From Bordetella sp. LUAb4 (lineage in GTDB: Bacteria > Pseudomonadota > Gammaproteobacteria > Burkholderiales > Burkholderiaceae_B): DNA of 64,000 nt. The DNA is taken from positions 186,001-250,000 of the forward strand of contig NZ_JAHPZX010000008.1 in the NCBI RefSeq assembly GCF_021325795.1. Reading direction: 5' to 3'. Both the position numbers and the translations under genes were made by a program. Within the stretch, counting starts at the first letter, position 1, and each line of letters opens with the position of its first letter. A model generated the notes under the pieces. That model did not search any database, was not told the DNA's origin, and worked only from the letters and a program-made list of their open reading frames with translations. This document shows positions 50,514 to 59,560 of this stretch, piece after piece.

Positions 50514-51308
50514 ATGAACCATCGTCTGCAAGACAAGATAGCCGTGGTGATGGGCGGCGGCGCGTCCGCGCCTGAAGCCGGCATCAGCAACGGCCAGGCT
50601 GTTGCATTGACCTTCGCGCGCGCAGGCGCGCGCCTGGTGGTCGCTGACCTGCATCTGGCGGCGGCCGAGGCCACCGTGGCCATGATCCGCGCCGAAGGCG
50701 GCGAAGCCCATGCCCTGCAAGCCGACGTCAGCAGCCACGACGACGTCAAGCGCGTCATCGCCTATGCGGCCGAACGTTGGGACCGCTTGGACATCCTGCA
50801 CAACAACGTCGGCATCGAATACCTGGGTGGCCCCGTCGACACGCCCGAAGAGGCCTGGGACCGCGTGCACGACGTCAATCTGAAGAGCGTCTTCCTGGCC
50901 TGCAAGGAAGCCATTCCGCTGATGGAGCGCCATGGCGGCGGCAGCATCATCAACGTCTCGTCCACCGCCAGCCTGCGCTACGCCGGCGTGCCCTACCTGG
51001 CCTACAACTCGTCGAAAGCCGCCCTCAACCATGTGTCGCGCATCATCGCCCGGCAATATGCCCCCCAGCAGATACGCTGCAACGTGGTGGTGCCGGGATA
51101 TATGGATACCCCACACATCCGCACGCTGTACCGCCATCTGACGCCGGAGCGCTTCGCCGACGTCATGCGCGAACGGGACGCCAAATGCCCCATGGGCCGA
51201 CAGGGAACCTGCTGGGACGTGGCGCGCGCGGCGCTTTTCCTGGCCTCGGACGATGCCGCCTATGTAACAGGCACGCTGTTGATGGTGGATGGAGGCGCCT
51301 CGATTTAA
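50514..51308 (+). CDS. Short-chain dehydrogenase/reductase
   Basis: 264 residues from the ATG at 50514. The glycine motif is unusual (GGGASAPEAGISNG), NNVG replaces NNAG at 97-100, and the catalytic Tyr164 and Lys168 (YNSSK) with Ser149 are present. This form is seen in SDRs of aromatic and steroid-like catabolism. It is the last gene of the LacI-controlled cluster. Confidence 0.88.
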   Translation: MNHRLQDKIAVVMGGGASAPEAGISNGQAVALTFARAGARLVVADLHLAAAEATVAMIRAEGGEAHALQADVSSHDDVKRVIAYAAERWDRLDILHNNVGIEYLGGPVDTPEEAWDRVHDVNLKSVFLACKEAIPLMERHGGGSIINVSSTASLRYAGVPYLAYNSSKAALNHVSRIIARQYAPQQIRCNVVVPGYMDTPHIRTLYRHLTPERFADVMRERDAKCPMGRQGTCWDVARAALFLASDDAAYVTGTLLMVDGGASI

Positions 51309-51386
51309 AGTCCGGACGATCCGCCAACAGGGTATGATGCCAATCTGCGTTACATTGAGAAATAAACACGTAGAATTTGGAATACC

Positions 51387-52448
51387 ATGAATTTCGGAAG
51401 CAACGTGGGGACCGCGCCCGGTCCCGCTCTGATGTCCGCGTTGCCACAGCAGATTCAGAATGCCTATACCCGGCTGTCGCTTGCGCCGGGCGCGGACGCC
51501 GGCGCTATCGAGCGCGCGTATACCCACGCGCTCAAGCAGATCGACCAGGGCAGCCAGGGCGAGGCTTTCGGCAACCTGCGCGCTGCCTATGAAACGGCCG
51601 CGGCGTGGGCGCACGCGCATGACCAAGCAGCCGCCGGCAACGCGGCCCATGCGACGGGGCCGGACAGCGGCGCCACGCCACCGCCTTTGCCCGCGTCGTC
51701 CAGCGCGGCGTCGAACGCCTCCGCCATGGATGTCGATACCGCACTGGGCGAATGGCTGCATCGCCTCACTGCACCGCCCTTGGCCGCTGCCAGGGACGAT
51801 GCGCAGGTTGATTTACCCACCGTGCTCGCGCAAGCGCTGCGGGACGAACGCCTGGCTGCGCCTCACGCGCAACAGGCCTTGGAAACGCGCATCGCCGCCG
51901 TGCTGGCGCACGATCCCTGGCAGCGGGTGGGCCTGTTCGACGCCGCTGTCGCCTGCTTCCATTGGGACACCGACCATTGCGATCAACTCGCCGATCGCTG
52001 GACTGCGTCATGGATCGTGCAAGCGTGTGGCGAAGCGCTGCTATGGCGTGGCCAGGCCGAGCAGGATCGCGCGCGGCAACTCGAAGCCATCGACGCCGCC
52101 CTGGCCCATCCGACACCTACCGCGGCATTGCTGACCCGGCACTTCTTCGCCATGGACACGCTGATGAGCCACTATGGTTATTGGCTGAGCCTGCGCATGC
52201 CCAATCACATTCTGCAAGCCTGGTCGCAGGCGTACCATGCTCCCGGCTTCGAGCGTCCTTCCGCTCCCAAGGTCCGCTTGCCGCGCACGCCCTTCAAACT
52301 CAACGCGCGCATGCTGATCATCCTGGCGTTGTTGGCCCTGTCGGTGTTGCGCATCATCTTCTATCCCAGCACATCGCCGTCGCAGGACTGGTCGACCAGG
52401 CAACCCCAGCAGGCGAACACACCGAGGCCGGACGCCGCCAGCCGTTGA
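51387..52448 (+). CDS. J-domain-like membrane protein lacking HPD
   Basis: 353 residues. Residues 23-75 follow the J-domain helix pattern (IQNAYTRLSLAPGADAGAIERAYTHALKQI ... FGNLRAAYETA) but the HPD tripeptide needed to stimulate Hsp70 is missing. A Ser/Ala/Pro linker, a helical middle with DPWQRVGLFDAAVACFHWD, and one C-terminal membrane helix (about 310-328) follow. It may be a tail-anchored protein that uses the fold for binding only. The neighbours give no clue. Confidence 0.65.
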   Translation: MNFGSNVGTAPGPALMSALPQQIQNAYTRLSLAPGADAGAIERAYTHALKQIDQGSQGEAFGNLRAAYETAAAWAHAHDQAAAGNAAHATGPDSGATPPPLPASSSAASNASAMDVDTALGEWLHRLTAPPLAAARDDAQVDLPTVLAQALRDERLAAPHAQQALETRIAAVLAHDPWQRVGLFDAAVACFHWDTDHCDQLADRWTASWIVQACGEALLWRGQAEQDRARQLEAIDAALAHPTPTAALLTRHFFAMDTLMSHYGYWLSLRMPNHILQAWSQAYHAPGFERPSAPKVRLPRTPFKLNARMLIILALLALSVLRIIFYPSTSPSQDWSTRQPQQANTPRPDAASR

Positions 52449-52609
52449 GCGGTGCGACCTCCCGCGCACGGCCTTCCTGATCTGACGGGGAATTTTCTGA
52501 ATCGAGGCGGTTCAGTGCCCCTGGGCACACTGCCATGCAACTCACGGCAGGCAATTGCCACCCACTCGGCTCCAGACGCGGCAGAACGGGGAAATTTCCG
52601 TTTCTTTCA

Positions 52610-52635
52610 CAATATGCTTAAATGTAAGCATATTG
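52610..52635. promoter_or_regulatory. AT-rich perfect inverted repeat upstream of lipoprotein gene
   Basis: CAATATGCTTA and TAAGCATATTG are perfect 11-base arms around a 4-base centre (AATG). It lies 47 bases before the ATG at 52683. It is not followed by a T run, so an operator is more likely than a terminator. Confidence 0.55.
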
Positions 52636-52682
52636 TACGCACGTCCGTTGCCGCCTTCACTGCTTCAGGAGCACACATCATC

Positions 52683-53234
52683 ATGAATCGTCGATCGGGC
52701 CTGATCGCCATCCTTGCCGTGACTACCGGAATGCTGGCCGCCTGCGCCAGACCCAGCTACGACAGGGTCGAGGAACAATACGCCACGTTGCCGGCCGGCC
52801 AGGGCCGCATCTACTTCTACCAGCCTTCCAGCGCGGGCGACCCGACCACGGGCAACCCCTACGTGTTGGTCAACGGCTGGAAGACGGGGCGCACCTCTCC
52901 CGGCAACTTCTTCTTCGTGAATCGCGCCGCCGGCCTGTACAGCATCACCATCGACTACAACAGTGCCGCGCCCCTCATGCTGCAACTAGCCGCTGGCGAA
53001 ACGCGCTATGTGCGTGTGAACAAGGGCGGCCTGAAGCTGACGTACAACGAGGAAACGAAGGAAAAGGCCGAGGCTGAACTCGCTACGATGACCTATCACG
53101 GCGCGGCGTCACGCGAACGCAAAACGATCAAGCGGACGCAGACGAAGAATTATGCGGCGCCGCTGGATCCCTCCCGGGCGCCCGCGGGCCAGACCGCCCC
53201 GCCACAGTCCTTCCCGGTGCCGCCGGTCCAGTAA
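52683..53234 (+). CDS. DUF2846 lipoprotein
   Basis: 183 residues from the ATG at 52683. A lipoprotein signal with lipobox LAAC gives Cys21 as the lipidated residue. The DUF2846 pattern follows (GRIYFYQPSSAG ... NPYVLVNGWKTGRTSPGNFFFVNRAAGLYSITI). The last 50 residues are basic then Pro-rich. The function of the family is unknown. The dyad at 52610 is the only visible control element. Confidence 0.8.
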   Translation: MNRRSGLIAILAVTTGMLAACARPSYDRVEEQYATLPAGQGRIYFYQPSSAGDPTTGNPYVLVNGWKTGRTSPGNFFFVNRAAGLYSITIDYNSAAPLMLQLAAGETRYVRVNKGGLKLTYNEETKEKAEAELATMTYHGAASRERKTIKRTQTKNYAAPLDPSRAPAGQTAPPQSFPVPPVQ

Positions 53235-53325
53235 GCCGTTCAACCCTGGTGTTCGGTTCGCGGCCGTACTCGAGCCGGCCGCTGCTGAACCGCCGCGGCA
53301 AAGCGGCGCGGCCCGCCGCTGTAAA

Positions 53326-53772
53326 TCAATCGGGAATTTCCGGCTCGACCAGGTGGGCCAATTGCAGCAGCGACTCCTGCCAGCCCAGATAGCAGGCCTC
53401 CACGGGAATCACCTCGGGCAAGCCTTCCTGCAGGATGTGCAATTCGGTCCCGACACTCACCGCCTTCAGCGTGATGGTCGCCAATATCTCTCCGGGCAGA
53501 TTGGGATCGTCGAATCGATCCGTATAGCGGATCTTCTCATTGGGTACCAGCTCGGTGAATTCGCCGCCGAAGCCGTGCACATTGCCGCTGCGGAAATTGC
53601 GGAAGGACATGCGGTAGCTGCCCCCAACCCTGGCGTCCATCTGCTGGACCTCGCAGGTGAAACCGTAGGGAGGCAGCCATTTCGCCATGGCCGCGGGCTC
53701 GAGGAAAGCCCGATAGATGCGGTCGGGCGGGCAGCGCAGGACGCGATGGAGTCGAACAGTACCAGTAGCCAT
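53326..53772 (-). CDS. SRPBCC/AHSA1-domain protein
   Basis: 148 residues from the ATG at 53772. The helix-grip fold pattern is clear: RLHRVLRCPPDRIYRAFLEPAAMAKWLPPYGFTCEV, then GGSYRMSFRNFRSG and the final YLGWQESLLQLAHLVEPEI helix. Such proteins bind hydrophobic ligands or act as chaperone co-factors. It stands alone, convergent with the lipoprotein gene. Confidence 0.85.
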   Translation of the reverse strand: MATGTVRLHRVLRCPPDRIYRAFLEPAAMAKWLPPYGFTCEVQQMDARVGGSYRMSFRNFRSGNVHGFGGEFTELVPNEKIRYTDRFDDPNLPGEILATITLKAVSVGTELHILQEGLPEVIPVEACYLGWQESLLQLAHLVEPEIPD

Positions 53773-54025
53773 GGAATTGCCTCTCTCAAAGGGTGGTTGT
53801 ACTGCTACGACGAGTGAAGCACGCCTGTTTCGACATGAGGCCACGCGCCGACAGGGTGATTTTCGTGGATGCCTACCGGGCGTAGTGCTTCTCTCAGTCC
53901 ACAAAGCCATTGTGCGCCTGCGCGTACGCCCCTATGTTGCTAGGGGCCGGTGGCAACCGTCCGTCCGCCCTCCCCGCCTGCATCCCACGCCATCCCTCTT
54001 CTGCGCCCCCATCCAAGAGAGCCGC

Positions 54026-55576
54026 ATGACGACGATTCCCAGTTCGCCCGCCCCTGCCCCCGCTCCCCTGCCCAATGAAATTCCAGGTGTCGCCATTGCG
54101 CCCGGTCAAATCGCCGCGGCGATAGGTCGATTGGATGGCCTCGCGCGGGCGCTGCGCGAACGCACGGGCATCCCGGGCATGGCGGTGGCCGTGGTGCTCG
54201 AAGGCCAGAAGGTGTTCGCCCAAGGCTATGGCGTCCGCAACAACCAGGAAAGCCGCGCTGACCAGGAATGCGGCGACGTGGACGAAAACACCGTGTTCCA
54301 GCTAGCCTCCGTATCGAAGTCGATCGGCGCCACCGTCGTCGCGCGCGAGGTCGGCGCGAAGCGCGTGACGTGGAACGACCTGGTCACTCGATATCTGCCC
54401 TGGTTCAAATTGTCCGACCCGTGGGTCTCGTCGCATCTGACCCTGGCCGACCTGTATTCCCATCGCTCCGGGCTGCCCGATCACGGCGGCGATGATCTCG
54501 AAGAACTCGGCTATGACCGCATGCAGATCCTCGAGCGCCTGCGCTACCTGCCTCTGCATCCTTTTCGCTCGACGTACGAATACACCAACTTCGGCGTGAC
54601 AGCGGCCGCGGAGGCCGTCGCCACCGCCGCCGGTACCGATTGGGCCACCCTGTCGGAGGAAGCCTTGTACGGCCCTCTGCGCATGGATCGCACCAGCTCC
54701 CGCTACGCCGACTTCGCCACCCGCGACAACCGCGCGCACGGCCACATCAAGCACAAGGGCGAATACGTGCCCAAGTATCAACGCGAGCCCGATGCCCAAT
54801 CTCCCGCCGGCGGCGTCAGTTCAAGCGTCAATGACATGGCGAAATGGCTGGCCATGCTGATCGAGAACGGCGAGGTGCAAGGCCAGCCTTTCATTCCGGC
54901 GGCGGCGCTGTTGCCGGCGATCACGCCACAGATCGTTTCGCGGGCGGCCACCAGCCCCATCGCACGGGCGGACACCTATGGCTACGGTTTCAACGTCAAT
55001 GTGCAGGCGTCCGGCCGTACGGACTTCAATCATTCGGGGGCATTCGGGCTCGGCGCGGGCACGGCCTTCTCTGTCATCCCGTCGGCTCGCGTCGGCATCG
55101 TGGTCCTGACCAATGCCGCCCCCATAGGCGCGGCCGAGTCGCTGATCGCGGAATTCCTGGAGCTGGTCCAATTCGGCGCGATCACGCGTGACTGGTTCGC
55201 CGCGTATCAGCCGCTGTTCGCCCCTTACGCCGAGCCGGCGGGAACACTGGTCGATCGCCAGCCGCCCGAGGATGCCGCGCCACCGCGCGCACCGGCCGCC
55301 TACCAGGGCGTCTACGGTAATCCCTATTTCGGCGATGCCCACATCGTCGAGGGGCCGGACCGGTCGGGGCTGGCGCTGGTGCTGGGTCCCAAGGCCATGC
55401 GTTTTCCCCTGCGCCACTGGGACGGCGACCGTTACGTGATCGACATGCACGGCGAGAACTACGAAGAGGGCTCCGTATCCGCCGTCGACTTCGCGTTCGG
55501 CGGCACGGACTGCGCTGCAACGCTGACGGTGGAGTTGCTGGACAGCAACTCGCTTGGCACGTTCGCGCGCCGCTGA
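54026..55576 (+). CDS. Class C beta-lactamase-like serine hydrolase
   Basis: 516 residues from the ATG at 54026. The catalytic Ser95-Val-Ser-Lys98 (LASVSKS), Tyr186-Thr-Asn188 (EYTNFG) and a late HSG (FNHSGAFGLGAG) match the class C/esterase fold. A ~120-residue C-terminal extension (from about 400) resembles the lipocalin-like tail of some peptidases. No signal peptide is seen. It may be an esterase or D-aminopeptidase; resistance is not implied. Confidence 0.85.
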   Translation: MTTIPSSPAPAPAPLPNEIPGVAIAPGQIAAAIGRLDGLARALRERTGIPGMAVAVVLEGQKVFAQGYGVRNNQESRADQECGDVDENTVFQLASVSKSIGATVVAREVGAKRVTWNDLVTRYLPWFKLSDPWVSSHLTLADLYSHRSGLPDHGGDDLEELGYDRMQILERLRYLPLHPFRSTYEYTNFGVTAAAEAVATAAGTDWATLSEEALYGPLRMDRTSSRYADFATRDNRAHGHIKHKGEYVPKYQREPDAQSPAGGVSSSVNDMAKWLAMLIENGEVQGQPFIPAAALLPAITPQIVSRAATSPIARADTYGYGFNVNVQASGRTDFNHSGAFGLGAGTAFSVIPSARVGIVVLTNAAPIGAAESLIAEFLELVQFGAITRDWFAAYQPLFAPYAEPAGTLVDRQPPEDAAPPRAPAAYQGVYGNPYFGDAHIVEGPDRSGLALVLGPKAMRFPLRHWDGDRYVIDMHGENYEEGSVSAVDFAFGGTDCAATLTVELLDSNSLGTFARR

Positions 55577-55690
55577 TGCGGCAGGCATCCCTTCCATGAG
55601 GGGCCTGGTGTCCTTCCATGAGGGACCGGGTGCTCCCTCCTTGAAGGGCCGGGCGTCCCGCTCAGGCAGCAGGCCTCATGCGCAACGGAC

Positions 55691-55711
55691 GGCGCCCCCT
55701 TGGAGGGCGCC
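55691..55711. terminator. Hairpin terminator between convergent genes
   Basis: GGCGCCC and GGGCGCC are perfect seven-base arms around a seven-base loop. It lies between the serine-hydrolase stop (55576) and the FAH-gene stop (55720). No T run follows. Three imperfect ~23-base repeats (CTTCCATGAGGG type) lie just left at 55590-55660. Confidence 0.5.
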
Positions 55712-55719
55712 TGTCATCA

Positions 55720-56424
55720 TCACTTCGAGGGCTTGTTGCCGACCTTCATTTCGAAGGAGCCGACACCGTCGACGCCACCGGTCACCACATCGCCCGGGCG
55801 AATGGCGCCCACGCCGGCCGGGGTGCCCGTGAAAATCAGGTCGCCCGGCTGCAAGGCCATCGATTCGGAAATGTAGGAAATGACTTCGGGCACCGACCAG
55901 ATCAGTTCGGCCAGGTCGCCTTGCTGGCGCACGTCGCCGTTCACGCTCAGCCAGATGCGGCCGGTCGAAGGATGGCCCACTTCAGACGCCGGCTTCAGCG
56001 GCGTGGACGGACCCGACACGTCGAAACCCTTGGCCCACTCCCACGGACGCCCCATTTTCTTGGCCACGGCCTGCAGGTCACGGCGGGTCAGGTCGATACC
56101 GACGCTATAGCCCCACACGTGCTCCAGCGCCTGGGCGACCGGAATGTTCTTGCCACCCTTGCCGATGGCGACGATCAATTCGATTTCGTAGTGGAAGTCG
56201 TCGGTCTGGGGCGGGTATTCGATGGTGCCTTCGGCCGGCACGATGGCGTCGGCGGGCTTGCTGAAGAAGAACGGCGGATCACGGTCCGGATCATGGCCCA
56301 TTTCGCGGGCGTGCTCGGCATAGTTGCGGCCCACGCAGTAGACGCGGCGGACGGGGAAGCGCTTGTCGCTGCCGGCGACGGCCAGGGAGGCCTGTTCGGC
56401 CGGGGTGATGACGTAGGAAGACAT
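55720..56424 (-). CDS. Fumarylacetoacetate hydrolase family protein
   Basis: 234 residues from the ATG at 56424. Metal-site blocks of the FAH fold are visible: YCVGRNYAEHAREMG, FHYEIELIVAIGKGG (Glu-x-Glu), GYSVGIDLTRRDLQ and IFTGTPAGVGAIRPGD. Members cleave C-C bonds or decarboxylate/isomerise keto acids, as in gentisate and homoprotocatechuate routes. It is alone here, followed upstream by the divergent-style AraC gene on the same strand. Confidence 0.88.
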   Translation of the reverse strand: MSSYVITPAEQASLAVAGSDKRFPVRRVYCVGRNYAEHAREMGHDPDRDPPFFFSKPADAIVPAEGTIEYPPQTDDFHYEIELIVAIGKGGKNIPVAQALEHVWGYSVGIDLTRRDLQAVAKKMGRPWEWAKGFDVSGPSTPLKPASEVGHPSTGRIWLSVNGDVRQQGDLAELIWSVPEVISYISESMALQPGDLIFTGTPAGVGAIRPGDVVTGGVDGVGSFEMKVGNKPSK

Positions 56425-56600
56425 GTGTGGCTTGCTCCAGACTCCAGGGTAAGAACCCACAGTCTAATTGCCTATTCGTCCTGGAACTTGGACAGGCTTG
56501 CTGAGGATTTGGAACTTTCCATGCAAATGGGACGGGACGCCCAAGCCTTACCCGCCGGCGCCCCGGTCTCCCGGCGCTACAAACGCCCTGCCCTGGCGCC

Positions 56601-56667
56601 TGGCCTTGGCGTCTACCCTTGGCGTCTTGCCCTTGGCTCTTGCCCTTGGCTCTGCCCTTGGCGTTTT
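56601..56667. repeat. Imperfect CCCTTGGC repeats
   Basis: The unit (T/G)CCCTTGGC(G/T)(C/T)T recurs about five times with 12-14 base spacing in the gap between the AraC gene stop (56707) and the FAH gene start (56424). It is degenerate and non-coding. No function is apparent. Confidence 0.6.
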
Positions 56668-56706
56668 GTCCCAGGCGTCCTGGGTCCCTCATCCTGCCGC
56701 AGGCGT

Positions 56707-57636
56707 CTATCCCTGGCGCCGAAATTCCCGCGGCGACACGCCGGCCTGCTGGCGGAACCGCCGCGAAAAATACGCTTCATCGGCAAAACCGCAGGCATGC
56801 GCCACGTCCGCCACCCGCTTGTCGCTGGTCAGCAGCAGGGACCTGGCGCGATTCATCCGCCGCTCCAGCACCAGGTCGGTAAAGGTCCGGTCCAGCTCCT
56901 TGCGCAGCAGATGCGCAAGATAACTGGGCGAAAGGTAGGCTGCCGCCGCCGCGCTGTTCAAGGACAGGTCCGCGCTGCTCAGCTGTTGCTCGATATGCGC
57001 GCGCACGCGCGCCAGCGCGTCGCGCCGCCCGCTGCGGGGCGCGTCACGGCGAGCCTGGGCCTGCAGCGCGGCGCCATGGCGCAGGCATACCTCGCCTATC
57101 AGCTGCAGCAGGTAGCCCCGCAATACCTCGGCGGATCCGAACACCCGGTCCTGGTCCGCTTGCCGCATGCGCTCGAGCAAAGCCGTAAGCGCATCCAGAT
57201 CGGCCTCCGGCACCTGGTAGTCGAGGAATTCCTGGAAACGGAACGGTGCCAGTTCGGGCACGTCGTTCAGCGGCACGTCTTCCAGGTCCAGGGGATCGCA
57301 ATCCAGGCCTGGACGCAGGAACTGCTGGGAGAAATTGACCACCATGAAGCGGCCGCCATCCGGATGGGGAATGCGGTGCATGCGATGCGGCAGGATGAAG
57401 GCCAGCATCCCCTTGAGAAAAGGCCGGGTTACCCCGCTGATCTGCTGGACCGTATCGCCGCCCAGATTGACCTGGATCTGGAAGTAATCATGCCGGTGCA
57501 TCTCTTCCAGCGGCCGCCGCACGTCCTGCGCGCGAATATAGAAATCGCCGCGATCGCTGCGTTCGCGCATCGCATAGGTACGGACGGGACCGGCACGGGA
57601 CGTGGCCCCGGCACCGGCGGCGGGATCGACGCTCAT
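56707..57636 (-). CDS. AraC-family transcriptional regulator
   Basis: 309 residues. An N-terminal cupin-like sensor (RRPLEEMHRHDYFQIQVNLGG ... AFILPHRMHRIPHPDGGRFMVVNFS) is followed by the double helix-turn-helix (LSLNSAAAAAYLSPSYLAHLLRKELDRTFTDLVLERRMNRARSLLLTSDKRVADVAHACGFADEAYFSRRFRQQAGVSPREFR). The likely target is the FAH gene downstream, but this is only proximity. Confidence 0.9.
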   Translation of the reverse strand: MSVDPAAGAGATSRAGPVRTYAMRERSDRGDFYIRAQDVRRPLEEMHRHDYFQIQVNLGGDTVQQISGVTRPFLKGMLAFILPHRMHRIPHPDGGRFMVVNFSQQFLRPGLDCDPLDLEDVPLNDVPELAPFRFQEFLDYQVPEADLDALTALLERMRQADQDRVFGSAEVLRGYLLQLIGEVCLRHGAALQAQARRDAPRSGRRDALARVRAHIEQQLSSADLSLNSAAAAAYLSPSYLAHLLRKELDRTFTDLVLERRMNRARSLLLTSDKRVADVAHACGFADEAYFSRRFRQQAGVSPREFRRQG

Positions 57637-57681
57637 AGGAAAAACACTCGGAAGGCTGGCTGAAGAGCCTGGCTGACTATT

Positions 57682-57758
57682 AAACCAAAACCAGGACCGA
57701 GGCCAAAGCCGGAGCCAGAACCAGAGCCAGAGTCGAAGTCGAAGTCGAAACCGAAGCC
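57682..57758. repeat. Degenerate hexanucleotide tract
   Basis: Units of the CCAGAG / CGAAGT / CCAAAA type repeat with a period of six for about 75 bases between the divergent AraC and NERD-helicase genes. On the - strand they would encode a Gly/Phe/Ser/Asp low-complexity peptide in a short frame, which I do not regard as a gene. Confidence 0.7.
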
Positions 57759-57852
57759 CGGCGCAAAACCATGAGCCCCCAAACCATCAACCTGGAAACC
57801 CGCGCCGCCGCAAAATCGGTACGATACGGCAGACCAGCCTACAGGAGCTTTC

Positions 57853-59487
57853 GTGGCGCACATCATTCCGGACGGATGGGAAAACCTGCAACGCAGCGGC
57901 CCGGCCCAGCGCGAGCTGGAAACACTGGCCCGCTTGAAGAAGGCGCTATCCGACGACTACACCGTCTACCACGCCATCCACTGGACCAATATCGAAGGCC
58001 GCCACGCCATCCATGGCGAGATCGACTTCGTGGTGGTCAACCGGGCCGGCGACCTGCTGGTCATCGAGCAGAAAGCCGGTGCCCTGGATGAAACCGCCGC
58101 GGGCCTGGCCAAGCGCCATGCGGGCAAGGCCCAGTTGCTGCCGGTGCAGATGGCGCTCACCGCCGATACCCTGCGTGCCAAGCTGGCCCGCAGCCTGGAC
58201 GGCGCGGATGTGGGCCTGGACTATCTGCTGTACTGCCCGGATCACCGTGTCCTGGCCCCCACCACCGCCGGCCTGTCGCCGGAACGCATCGTCGACGCCA
58301 GCCGGCGCGACACGCTGGCCGCCGTCATCCGCGACATCCTGCCGCCAGGCGAGCCGTCGCCCCACCGCGCGCGTGTCGATCATTTCCTGCGCGACATCAT
58401 CCGCCTGGAAACCGACGTCAGCGCGCTGATCGGCCAGGCGCGCGCCTGGGTCACGCGCCTGGCCGGCGGGCTGGCCCATTGGGCCCGACAACTGGACATC
58501 ACCCCTTACCGCCTGCGCGTCACCGGCACCGCGGGCTCGGGCAAGACGCAGCTGGCGCTGGCCGAATATCGCGACGCCATCGAGCAAGGCAAGCGTCCCC
58601 TGTATGTGTGCTTCAACCGCCCGCTGGCCGACCATTTCAACCGCATCGCGCCGGAAGGCGGCCTGGCGGTGTCCTTCCATCTGCTGTGCGACCGCCTGCT
58701 GCGGCATGTCGGCCGCAGTCCGGACTTCGCGCAGCCCAAGGCCTTCGAACATCTGGTCGACGATGCCGAGGCGCTGCCCGTGCCGTCCGACTTCATGTTC
58801 GACACCGTCATCGTCGATGAAGGACAGGACTTCGATGCCCGCTGGGGCGGCATGGTGCTGCGACTGGCCAAGCCGGACGCGCGCGTGGTGTGGCTGGAAG
58901 ATCCCATGCAGAATCTCTACAACCATCAGCCGCCGGAAATGCCGGGCTGGGTGCGCCTGCGCGCGCAGAGCAATTTCCGCAGCCCACGGCCCGTGGTCAA
59001 TCTGCTGCAGTCCGTCCTGCCGGATGACGTGCGCATCGACGCGCAGGCGCCCATCACCGACAGCGATGTCGAGGTGCTGTCGTATCACGATGAGGAAAGC
59101 CTGCTGCTGGCGGTCAAGCAGGGCATACGCAAATGCTATTCAGATGGCTTCCGTGCGGACGATATCGCCGTCATCAGCTATCACGGCCATCAACGTTCGC
59201 AAGTGCTGGCGCATGACCGCCTGGGACCGCATGGCCTGCGCCGCTTCACCGGCCAATACGACCTGCTGGGGTTGCCGGTCTACTCGAATGGCGACGTCCT
59301 TGCAGAATCGGTCTATCGCTTCAAGGGCCAGTCCATCCCGGCCGTGATCTTCACCGAGATCGATTTCGATACGCTGGACGAACGGGCGATCCGCAAGCTG
59401 TTCGTCGGCGCCACACGCGCCACCCTCAAGCTGATCCTGATCGCGACCGAACCGGCCGCGGCCGTATTACGTAAAAAAATCGGCTAG
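57853..59487 (+). CDS. NERD nuclease domain fused to SF1 helicase
   Basis: 544 residues from a GTG with AGGAG upstream. The NERD nuclease-like core is Asp58 (GEIDFVVV) and Glu72-Gln-Lys74 (LLVIEQKAG). The UvrD-type helicase follows with Walker A GTAGSGKT (225-232), motif II Asp322-Glu-Gly-Gln-Asp326, motif with QSNFRSPRPVVNL, and the C-terminal ESVYRFKGQS and FVGATRA blocks. It is shorter than UvrD and probably acts in DNA repair or defence against foreign DNA. It is a single gene. Confidence 0.88.
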   Translation: MAHIIPDGWENLQRSGPAQRELETLARLKKALSDDYTVYHAIHWTNIEGRHAIHGEIDFVVVNRAGDLLVIEQKAGALDETAAGLAKRHAGKAQLLPVQMALTADTLRAKLARSLDGADVGLDYLLYCPDHRVLAPTTAGLSPERIVDASRRDTLAAVIRDILPPGEPSPHRARVDHFLRDIIRLETDVSALIGQARAWVTRLAGGLAHWARQLDITPYRLRVTGTAGSGKTQLALAEYRDAIEQGKRPLYVCFNRPLADHFNRIAPEGGLAVSFHLLCDRLLRHVGRSPDFAQPKAFEHLVDDAEALPVPSDFMFDTVIVDEGQDFDARWGGMVLRLAKPDARVVWLEDPMQNLYNHQPPEMPGWVRLRAQSNFRSPRPVVNLLQSVLPDDVRIDAQAPITDSDVEVLSYHDEESLLLAVKQGIRKCYSDGFRADDIAVISYHGHQRSQVLAHDRLGPHGLRRFTGQYDLLGLPVYSNGDVLAESVYRFKGQSIPAVIFTEIDFDTLDERAIRKLFVGATRATLKLILIATEPAAAVLRKKIG

Positions 59488-59560
59488 TGCGTCGCAAGGA
59501 ACGCATTGCCGGGATGCTGGTTACCCATGCCTTCTAGGACGCATTTTCAGGAGGTAACTC

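Noticed and set aside
54026-55576. Calling the serine hydrolase an AmpC beta-lactamase
   Set aside because: No signal peptide, a large C-terminal extension and general esterase-type blocks; only the fold is supported.
57633-57866. 77-residue - strand frame over the hexanucleotide tract
   Set aside because: The product is Gly/Phe/Ser/Asp low complexity made by the repeat and overlaps two real gene starts.
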